Assembly (NCBI RefSeq): GCF_002939385.1
Contig: NZ_MULI01000029.1
Location: forward strand, 1-64,000
Length of the DNA stretch: 64,000 nt
Origin: Streptomyces sp. MH60
GTDB lineage: Bacteria; Actinomycetota; Actinomycetes; Streptomycetales; Streptomycetaceae
Direction of reading: 5' to 3'
How positions within the stretch are numbered: the first letter of the stretch is position 1; every line of letters starts with the position of its first letter. Below are positions 57,808 to 64,000 of this stretch, piece by piece. Below the pieces are notes generated by a model. It saw only the letters and a program-made list of their open reading frames with translations, searched no databases and was not told the DNA's origin. A program made the translations under genes and the position numbers.

Positions 57808-58959
57808 ATGAAACACCTGACCTGCACGTCTGTCCTGGCTGCGCCGACGCAGTCGCTCCCGGAAGCCAAGTGCCCGACACACACTCCCGCGGGCCTGGTC
57901 GGCAACACGCCCGTCCTCCACATCGGGGCTCCCTTCACCGCACCGGGACGCGGCTTCTGGGCCAAGATCGAGGGCCACAACCCGGGCGGCATCAAGGACC
58001 GCACCGCACTGCACATGGTGCGAGCCGCCCGCGAGCGCGGACAGCTCCTGCCCGGCGCCCGCATCGTCGAGTCCTCCTCCGGCACGCTCGGTCTCGGCCT
58101 GGCTCTCGCCGGCGCGACGTACGGCCATCCGGTCACCGTCGTCACCGACCCCGGCATGGAACCCTTGCTGACGGGACTCCTCACGGCATACGGGGCCGTC
58201 GTGGACCTCGTCGACACCCCGCTCGCCAGTGGAGGCTGGCAGCGCGCACGGCGTCAGCGCGTCGAAGAACTCCTCGCCGCCCGTCCCGACGCCTGGTGCC
58301 CCGATCAGTACAACAACCCGGAGAACGTGGCCGCGTACGCTCCGCTCGCCCACGAACTCGTCGCCCAGCTGGGCCGGATCGACACGCTTGTCGTGTCCGT
58401 CGGCACGGGTGGCCACTCCGCCGGGATCGCCTCCGTCCTGCGTGGGTTCTTCCCCCGCCTGCGGGTCGTGGGGGTGGACACCTGCGGTTCGACCATCTTC
58501 GGACAGCCCGCGGCACCCCGTCTGATGCGGGGACTGGGCAGCAGCATCCATCCGCGCAACGTCGCCTACGACCTGTTCGACGAGGTCCACTGGGTCGCCG
58601 CGCCGGAAGCGGTGTGGTCGGCACGCAGGCTGGCCCGTGACCACTACGCCACCGGGGGCTGGAGCGTCGGCGCGGTCGCGCTCGTCGCCCGGTGGGCGGC
58701 GCACACCCTGCCGGCCGAGAACCGGATCGTCGCGATCTTCCCCGACGGCCCGCAGCGCTACGTCGGCACGGTCTTCGACGACGCCTACTGCCGTGAGCAC
58801 GGTCTGCTCGACGACCCACCCGCCGACGACCCCGAGGAAGTCGTCCGTCCGGGAGACCGGGTGGTGACCCGCTGGACGCGCTGCACCCACGTCACCGACC
58901 CCCTGGCCCCCGCCGGCGCACAGGACGCGGGAGACAGGACCGTAGGAGTCGCACGATGA
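57808..58959 (+). CDS. Cysteine-synthase-like PLP enzyme with altered substrate loop
   Basis: This 383-residue fold-type II PLP enzyme has the Schiff-base Lys in HNPGGIKDRTALHM near residue 66. The substrate loop ESSSGTLGLGLALA lies near 93, the QYNNPENVAAYAP segment follows, and the phosphate loop VSVGTGGHSAGIAS is near 195. In cysteine synthases the loop reads SSGNT; here Asn is replaced, so the substrate may differ from O-acetylserine. It overlaps an MFS transporter gene by ATGA. Synthesis and export of an amino acid derivative, or cysteine supply to the sulfur island, are both possible. Confidence 0.85.
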   Translation: MKHLTCTSVLAAPTQSLPEAKCPTHTPAGLVGNTPVLHIGAPFTAPGRGFWAKIEGHNPGGIKDRTALHMVRAARERGQLLPGARIVESSSGTLGLGLALAGATYGHPVTVVTDPGMEPLLTGLLTAYGAVVDLVDTPLASGGWQRARRQRVEELLAARPDAWCPDQYNNPENVAAYAPLAHELVAQLGRIDTLVVSVGTGGHSAGIASVLRGFFPRLRVVGVDTCGSTIFGQPAAPRLMRGLGSSIHPRNVAYDLFDEVHWVAAPEAVWSARRLARDHYATGGWSVGAVALVARWAAHTLPAENRIVAIFPDGPQRYVGTVFDDAYCREHGLLDDPPADDPEEVVRPGDRVVTRWTRCTHVTDPLAPAGAQDAGDRTVGVAR

Positions 58960-60209
58960 AACATTTGTGGCAGCAATCCCGCTCGTTCCCTGCCCCGATC
59001 CGGCTGCTGATGGCCAACCAGTTCGCCATCAACCTCGCCTTCTACATGCTGATGCCCTACCTGGCGGCCCACCTGGCCGGCGGGCTCGGGCTGGCGGCCT
59101 GGGCCGTCGGACTCGTCCTGGGCGTCCGCAACTTCTCCCAGCAGGGCATGTTCCTCATCGGAGGCACCATCGCCGATCGTTACGGCTACAAGGCCCCGAT
59201 CATGGCGGGCTGCCTGCTCCGCACCGTCGGCTTCGGCCTGCTGGGCCGGGTCGACAACCTGCCCGCCCTTCTCGCCGCTTCGGCGGCCACCGGTTTCGCC
59301 GGTGCCCTGTTCAATCCCGCCGTACGGGCCTACCTCGCTGCCGAAGCCGGCGAGCGACGGGTGGACGCCTTCGCCACCTTCAACGTCTACTACCAGGCCG
59401 GCATGCTTCTGGGCCCCCTGGTGGGCCTGGCCCTGCTGGCCGCCGACTTCCGGCTCGTCTGCACGGTCGCGGCCGCGATCTTCACCCTGCTGACCGTCCT
59501 GCAGTGGCGTGCCCTGCCCGCCCGCCGTGGCGATGCCCCCGACGCGACGCCCGGCGACGTCCTGACGCAGTGGCGCACGGTCGTGGCCAACCGGCCCTTT
59601 CTCCTCTTCGCCCTCGCCATGATCGGCTCCTACGTCCTCACCTTCCAGGTCTACCTGGCACTGCCCCTGGTCGCGGCCGACGTCCTCGGTGCGCAGGGCA
59701 CCTGGGCGACCAGCGGACTCTTCGTCATCTCCGCCGCGGTCGCCGTGGTCGGGCAGCTCCGGCTCACCGGCTGGGCGAAGCGGCGCTGGACCCCCGCTCA
59801 GGCCCTCGTCCGCGGACTCACCGCCATGGGAACGGCCTTCGTGCCGCTCGCACTCGCGCCACCCGAAGCTCCCGCCGCCGTACTCACCGCTCTGGTCCTG
59901 GCCGTGGCTCTCCTGGCCGTCGGCGGTGCCGTCGTCTATCCCTTCGAAATGGACACCGTCGTCACGCTCTCGGGCAACCGGCTCGTGGCAACCCACTACG
60001 GGCTGTACAACACCGTTTCGGGCCTCGGCATCACCCTCGGCAACCTCGCCACCGGAGCCCTGTGGGACTTCGCCGCACGCGCGGGCGCCTTCTGGCTGAC
60101 GTGGTGTTCCCTGGCCGCGACCGGACTGGCCTGCGCGGCGTCCGTCGCCTCCCTGGCACGCAGCGGGCGCCTGACCGCGCGGGCAGCGGCGCCCCTTGCC
60201 CCCGCATGA
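58956..60209 (+). CDS. MFS transporter coupled to the PLP enzyme
   Basis: This 417-residue transporter has 12 TM helices. The MFS loop 2-3 motif is present as GGTIADRYGYKAPIM near residue 68 and a central loop follows residue 185 (PARRGDAPDATPGDV). It resembles MdtH/YdeE-type drug efflux pumps. Translational coupling to the upstream PLP enzyme suggests it exports that enzyme's product or an end product derived from it. The Met start begins MKHLWQQ; the PLP enzyme begins MKHLTC, a similar start. Confidence 0.88.
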   Translation: MKHLWQQSRSFPAPIRLLMANQFAINLAFYMLMPYLAAHLAGGLGLAAWAVGLVLGVRNFSQQGMFLIGGTIADRYGYKAPIMAGCLLRTVGFGLLGRVDNLPALLAASAATGFAGALFNPAVRAYLAAEAGERRVDAFATFNVYYQAGMLLGPLVGLALLAADFRLVCTVAAAIFTLLTVLQWRALPARRGDAPDATPGDVLTQWRTVVANRPFLLFALAMIGSYVLTFQVYLALPLVAADVLGAQGTWATSGLFVISAAVAVVGQLRLTGWAKRRWTPAQALVRGLTAMGTAFVPLALAPPEAPAAVLTALVLAVALLAVGGAVVYPFEMDTVVTLSGNRLVATHYGLYNTVSGLGITLGNLATGALWDFAARAGAFWLTWCSLAATGLACAASVASLARSGRLTARAAAPLAPA

Positions 60210-60276
60210 CGCGCGGACACACCCGCGGGGCACCGATGGACCCGGTCGCCCGACGGCCCCTGCCCGGCACGAAAAA

Positions 60277-60300
60277 GGGCGAGGCCCGAAGACCCCGCCC
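60277..60300 (-). terminator. Intrinsic terminator (minus strand) between MFS and hypothetical gene
   Basis: An 8-bp inverted repeat with one mismatch (60277-60284 and 60293-60300) is followed on the minus strand by a run of five T. It serves the gene ending at 60321 and perhaps the convergent MFS gene. Confidence 0.7.
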
Positions 60301-60320
60301 GACCGCTACAAAACCCCAGC

Positions 60321-60752
60321 TCAGGGCCACACCAGGCAGTACGGCTGATGCCCCGCCTCATGCAACCGATGGCTGAAGTCCTGCCACTCGTGCAGCAGCT
60401 GGTACACGTTGAACGCGTCCCGGGGGCCGCCCCGGTCCGGGACCGTGGACCATATGAAGGCCGCCGCGCCGACCGCCTCCTCGCCGATGCCGCGCAGGGG
60501 GTCGACGACGGTCATCGGGAGCTTGACGACCGCGTAGTCGGGGTGCAGGACGACCAGCTCCAGCGGGGGGACCTTGTGCAGCGGGACGCCCTCGATGCCG
60601 GTGAGGACCATGGCGGCCATGGTCTCCGGCTTGATCTTGGTGAACATGCCGTTCATCCCGAGCTCGTCGCCGCCCAGCTCCTCGGGGCGCATCGAGATCG
60701 GGACGCGGGCCGCGGTCGCTCCGTCGGGCGCGCCGAAGTACTTGTAGGTCAC
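60321..60752 (-). CDS. Conserved streptomycete hypothetical protein
   Basis: This 143-residue soluble protein is without recognised domain. It begins VTYKYFGAPDGATAARVPIS and has conserved-looking blocks PEELGGDELGMNGMFTKIKP, DYAVVKLPMTVVDPLRGIG and QLLHEWQDFSHRLHEAGHQP. It is found next to hemL in streptomycetes. The GTG at 60752 is chosen; a GTG two codons upstream is possible. No function can be assigned. Confidence 0.75.
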   Translation of the reverse strand: MTYKYFGAPDGATAARVPISMRPEELGGDELGMNGMFTKIKPETMAAMVLTGIEGVPLHKVPPLELVVLHPDYAVVKLPMTVVDPLRGIGEEAVGAAAFIWSTVPDRGGPRDAFNVYQLLHEWQDFSHRLHEAGHQPYCLVWP

Positions 60753-61254
60753 CCCCACCCGACCACCATTCCTGCTCCCCGCCCCCAGCCGGCCGGCCCG
60801 CCCGTCGAGCCGGTCGGGCTCGCCCGGTGTGCCGTGTGTCTGACGTGCTTCGGACGCTTCATCCGCCTCGCGTCGGTGCCTTCCCCGCCGGGCACGTCGA
60901 GGACCCAGGTCATCGGTCCCCTCGCCCAGTCCGCCACCGCGATGCATATCTCCACCCGACTGCTTTTCTAGGACGCGTGGCCCCCGCCGCGCAACCCGAT
61001 CATCGTGTCAGTGACCTCCCCCACGGCCGCTCGCCGAAACGTGCGTTGAAACATATGTCCGTCATGTGTGTGCGGGACGGCCGGGAGCCGCGCCCGCGCC
61101 GTCCCGGTGAGCTGCGTGGATGGGCTCCAGTCTGGCAGACGGCACGGCGTTCGGGGCGGTTGTCTACCCTTGTCGAAGTCACCCTGGGCAACCTGACGCC
61201 GCGCAGGGTCCGATACGTCGGAGAAGGTCGAGAAGGTCGGAGAAGTCGCAGGTC
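60753..61254. other. 502-bp gap upstream of hemL
   Basis: The gap separates a minus-strand hypothetical gene from plus-strand hemL. It should hold both promoters; TACCCT near 61166 is a possible -10 element for hemL. At 61221-61248 there are three imperfect copies of GGAGAAGGTCG just before the hemL start, which also serve as purine-rich ribosome binding sequence. No convincing gene, Rex site or riboswitch was seen. Confidence 0.5.
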
Positions 61255-62571
61255 ATGAGCGAACTGGCATATCCATACGAAGCACCGGCCTCGCAGGCTC
61301 TGTTCGACCGCGCGGCGGCCGTCACGCCCGGCGGCGTGAACTCCCCGGTGCGCGCCTTCCGCGCCGTCGGCGGCACGCCCCGGTTCATGGTGTCCGGCAC
61401 CGGGCCGTACCTGACGGACGCGGACGGGCGTGAGTACGTCGACCTCGTGTGCTCCTGGGGGCCGATGATCCTCGGGCACGCGCACCCCGAGGTGATCGCC
61501 GCCGTGCAGGAGGCCGTGGCCCGCGGTACGTCCTTCGGTACGCCCGCCGAGGGCGAGGTCGCACTCGCCGAGGCGATGGTCGAGCGGGTCGCGCCGCTGG
61601 AGCAGGTGCGGCTCGTGTCCAGCGGGACCGAGGCCACCATGTCCGCCATCCGGCTCGCCCGCGGGTTCACGCAGCGCACCAAGGTGATCAAGTTCGCCGG
61701 GTGTTACCACGGTCACGTCGACTCGCTGCTGGCCGCCGCGGGCTCCGGCGTCGCCACCTTCGCGCTGCCCGACACGCCCGGCGTCACCGGAGCCCAGGCG
61801 AGCGACACGATCGTGCTGCCGTACAACGACCTGGAGGCCGTGCACGCCGCCTTCGCCGCCCACCCCGGCGAGATCGCCTGCGTGATCACGGAGGCGTCGC
61901 CCGGCAACATGGGCGTCGTACCGCCGCTGCCCGGGTTCAACCAGGGGCTCAAGGACGCCTGCGCGGCCAACGGCGCGCTGTTCGTGTCCGACGAGGTCAT
62001 GACCGGGTTCCGGACCAGCCGCGCCGGGTGGTACGGCGTGGAGGGGGTCGTTCCCGACCTGATGACCTTCGGGAAGGTGATGGGGGGCGGGTTCCCCGCC
62101 GCCGCCTTCGGCGGGCGCGCCGACGTCATGGCGCACCTCGCCCCGGCCGGGCCCGTCTACCAGGCCGGCACCCTCTCCGGGAACCCGGTCGCCACCGCCG
62201 CCGGGCTCGCCCAGCTGCGGCTCCTCGACGACGCCGCGTACGACACCGTCAACGCCGTGTCCGCGCGGATCCAGTCGCTCGTGACCGAGGCGCTCGCCAA
62301 GGAGGGCGTCGCGCACACGGTGCAGACGGCCTCCAACATGTTCTCCGTGTTCTTCACCGACCGGCCGGTGCGCGACTACGAGGACGCCAAGGCGCAGGAG
62401 TCGTTCCGGTTCACCGCCTTCTTCCACTCCCTCCTCGCCGGGGGCGTCTACCTGCCGCCGTCCTCCTTCGAGTCCTGGTTCGTGTCCACCGCCCACGACG
62501 AGCGGGCCGTCCAGCGCATCGCCGACGCCCTCCCGGCGGCGGCCCGCGCGGCAGCGGAGGCGACGGCATGA
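61255..62571 (+). CDS. hemL: Glutamate-1-semialdehyde 2,1-aminomutase
   Basis: HemL converts glutamate-1-semialdehyde, the product of HemA, to 5-aminolevulinate. The 438-residue PLP enzyme has GGVNSPVRAFRAVGG near the start, LVSSGTEATMSAIRLAR near residue 119, FVSDEVMTGFR with the PLP Asp near 243, and the Schiff-base Lys in MTFGKVMGGGFPAAAFGG near 269. It lies far from hemA and hemB, 40 kb downstream. The stop overlaps the start of the histidine phosphatase gene by 4 bp. Confidence 0.97.
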   Translation: MSELAYPYEAPASQALFDRAAAVTPGGVNSPVRAFRAVGGTPRFMVSGTGPYLTDADGREYVDLVCSWGPMILGHAHPEVIAAVQEAVARGTSFGTPAEGEVALAEAMVERVAPLEQVRLVSSGTEATMSAIRLARGFTQRTKVIKFAGCYHGHVDSLLAAAGSGVATFALPDTPGVTGAQASDTIVLPYNDLEAVHAAFAAHPGEIACVITEASPGNMGVVPPLPGFNQGLKDACAANGALFVSDEVMTGFRTSRAGWYGVEGVVPDLMTFGKVMGGGFPAAAFGGRADVMAHLAPAGPVYQAGTLSGNPVATAAGLAQLRLLDDAAYDTVNAVSARIQSLVTEALAKEGVAHTVQTASNMFSVFFTDRPVRDYEDAKAQESFRFTAFFHSLLAGGVYLPPSSFESWFVSTAHDERAVQRIADALPAAARAAAEATA

Positions 62572-63269
62572 GCGACCACGGCACCCACGACCGCGACGAG
62601 GAACTGACCGTCGTCCACGTCATGCGGCACGGCGAGGTCGAGAACCCCACCGGCGTCCTCTACGGGCGGCTCCCCGGCTACCACCTCTCCGAGCTGGGCC
62701 GGCGCATGGCCGAGCGGGTCGCCGAGCACCTCGCGCCCCGCGACGTGACCTACGTCGTCGCCTCCCCGCTGGAGCGGGCGCAGGAGACGGCGACCCCGAT
62801 CGCCAAGACGCACGGGCTCGACCTCGACACCGACGCGCGGCTCATCGAGGCCGCCAACGTCTTCCAGGGCAAGACCTTCGGCATCGGCGACGGCGCCCTG
62901 CGCCGGCCCGCCAACTGGAAGCACGTGGTCAACCCGTTCAAGCCGTCCTGGGGCGAGCCGTACGTCGACCAGGTCGTGCGGATGAAGGGCGCGATCGACG
63001 CCGCCCGCGACCGGGCCCGCGGGCACGAGGCCGTGGTCGTCAGCCACCAGCTGCCGATCTGGATCCTGCGGTCGTACGTCGAGCGGCGGCGGCTGTGGCA
63101 CGACCCGCGCAAGCGGCAGTGCACGCTGGCGTCCCTGACGACGTTCACCTACCGGGGCGACCGGATCGTGTCCGTCGGCTACACCGAGCCCGCCCGCGAC
63201 CTCGTCCCGGCCCACCTCCTCGCCGGGGCCAGGCCCGTGAAGGGGCAGGGGAAGGCGTACGGGGCCTGA
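62568..63269 (+). CDS. Histidine phosphatase (phosphoglycerate-mutase-like) family protein
   Basis: This 233-residue protein has the phosphohistidine motif VMRHGEVENP near residue 18, the acid VASPLERAQETATPI near 60 and the second His in EAVVVSHQLPIWIL near 152. It is of the broad-specificity phosphatase branch rather than a glycolytic mutase. It is coupled to hemL by an ATGA overlap, as in other streptomycetes. Substrate unknown. Confidence 0.9.
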   Translation: MSDHGTHDRDEELTVVHVMRHGEVENPTGVLYGRLPGYHLSELGRRMAERVAEHLAPRDVTYVVASPLERAQETATPIAKTHGLDLDTDARLIEAANVFQGKTFGIGDGALRRPANWKHVVNPFKPSWGEPYVDQVVRMKGAIDAARDRARGHEAVVVSHQLPIWILRSYVERRRLWHDPRKRQCTLASLTTFTYRGDRIVSVGYTEPARDLVPAHLLAGARPVKGQGKAYGA

Positions 63270-63461
63270 GGGCCTGAGGGTCTGACGGCCGGTCCGCCCA
63301 GGCCCGGTCCGCTCCACCCCGGTCCGTTCCGCCGCCGCGGAATCGTTCCTGTGGGCCGGCCGCGGTCGGTTGTTACCCAACCCGCACAAATTTCCGGAAC
63401 CCGCACGTTCGTCGCGTCCTCTCACCCAGTGACCACCAAGGACGCGACGAACGAGGTTGCG

Positions 63462-64000
63462 ATGCGCACTTCCAACCGCACTCTCACCCGCAGGGGGATA
63501 CTCGGACTCGGCGCGGGAGCCGCGGCGGCGGCCGGGCTCGCGGGCTGCGGCACCGGTACCCACTCCTCGTCGGACGGCTCGCACCAGGCCGGGGACGCCG
63601 GGAAACCGTCGCCCTCCGGCAGCGGCAAGGCCCCGGCGAAGCCCATCGGCGACGGCTCCACGTCGTACACCGGCAAGCAGCCGCACCAGCCGGACGCGCC
63701 CGTGCCGCTGGAGCCCGGCCAGACGCCGCCCCAGTTCGTCGTCTTCTCCTGGGACGGGGCGGGGGAGGTCGGCAACGGGCTCTTCCCGCGCTTCCTCGAC
63801 CTCGCCCAGGAGCACGGCGCGCACATGACGTTCTTCCTCTCGGGCCTGTATCTGCTGCCCGAGTCGAAGAAGCGCCTCTACGACCCGCCGAACAACCCGC
63901 GCGGCGCCTCCGACATCGGCTACCTCACCGACGAGCACATCAAGGCGACGCTGAAGAACGTCCGCCGCGCCTGGCTGGACGGCCACGAGATCGGCACCCA
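63462..64000 (+). CDS. Polysaccharide-deacetylase-like lipoprotein, N-terminal part
   Basis: The gene runs off the window; 179 codons are visible. The protein starts with a twin-arginine-like lipoprotein signal (TRRGILGLGAGAAAAAGLAGC, Cys near residue 29) and a Ser/Gly/Pro linker. A domain opening then follows, FVVFSWDGAGEVGNGLFPRF and HMTFFLSGLYLLP, which is the carbohydrate esterase 4 (NodB) pattern with the first Asp. The ATG at 63462 has GAGG 5 nt upstream; a GTG at 63429 is in frame. The 190-bp gap before it carries GC-rich repeats only. Confidence 0.8.
   Translation, partial: MRTSNRTLTRRGILGLGAGAAAAAGLAGCGTGTHSSSDGSHQAGDAGKPSPSGSGKAPAKPIGDGSTSYTGKQPHQPDAPVPLEPGQTPPQFVVFSWDGAGEVGNGLFPRFLDLAQEHGAHMTFFLSGLYLLPESKKRLYDPPNNPRGASDIGYLTDEHIKATLKNVRRAWLDGHEIGT

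Noticed and set aside
60827..61258. Plus-strand frame of 143 codons before hemL
   Set aside because: Arg/Pro/Gly-rich, no ribosome binding site, no domain, and it would overlap the hemL leader repeats.
61255..62571. Rex regulation of hemL
   Set aside because: No TTGTGAAN8TTCACAA-like palindrome is present in the 502-bp upstream gap.

Overview
The window is a stretch of a Streptomyces chromosome. It has very high GC, frequent GTG starts, many 4-bp ATGA overlaps between genes, and several genus-specific developmental genes in their usual order (bdtA, rsbN, bldN, rex-hemA-hemC-hemD, hemB, argS, lysS). It opens with the last bases of a 5S rRNA and its terminator, so the left edge is the end of an rRNA operon.

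Region 1 (0-36 kb) is mostly conserved core. It holds a HAD hydrolase, an MFS transporter, an AcuC-like deacetylase, the BldD-target regulator BdtA, the 32-residue ribosomal protein bS22, an NAD-dependent epimerase and an acyltransferase, and then the sporulation sigma factor BldN with its membrane anti-sigma factor RsbN. Next come the Rex redox regulator with a clear Rex operator, the tetrapyrrole genes hemA, hemC, hemD (translationally coupled) and hemB, several small regulators and enzymes, argS and lysS (divergent), two DUF3558 lipoproteins, RtcB, an SDR and a YnfA protein. Strong hairpin terminators separate most convergent pairs.

Region 2 (36-47 kb) is accessory in character. After an LLM monooxygenase/FMN reductase pair there is a dense cluster of genes of the kind seen in nucleotide-signalling immunity. 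One operon encodes a multi-TM protein, a RipA-type membrane protein and a SLOG-domain protein. Next come a BTAD (SARP-type) regulator fused to a ThsA-type macro domain, and a divergent protein with two TM segments and the same macro domain. An opposing three-gene operon encodes an anchored NTF2-like protein, a membrane protein and a TIR protein. The C-terminus of the membrane protein and the N-terminus of the TIR protein carry nearly the same Asn/Gly/Thr-rich motif, which suggests amyloid-type coupling. Two related arrays of CGGAAGC units with 11-bp phasing lie in opposite orientation at the two ends of the macro/TIR block. This looks like an undescribed relative of Thoeris with its own transcriptional sensor. 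The TIR gene has a 1-nt frameshift near its end.

Region 3 (47-60 kb) starts with cobK and cobH. It then becomes a sulfide/metal-handling island: a CstR-type repressor, a divergent persulfide dioxygenase-rhodanese, rhodaneses, a shortened TauE/SafE protein, a CopZ-like chaperone and a DUF4396 membrane protein. These are tied together by five near-identical operators of the form TACCCC..GGGGTA. An RsbQ-RsbP-STAS energy-stress module, a phosphotransferase gene remnant, DUF305 and DUF6153 exported proteins, and a cysteine-synthase-like enzyme coupled to an MFS transporter complete it.

Region 4 (60-64 kb) returns to core: a conserved hypothetical protein, hemL, a histidine phosphatase, and the start of a polysaccharide-deacetylase-like lipoprotein that runs off the right edge. 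No tRNA gene, CRISPR array, insertion sequence or integrase was seen.
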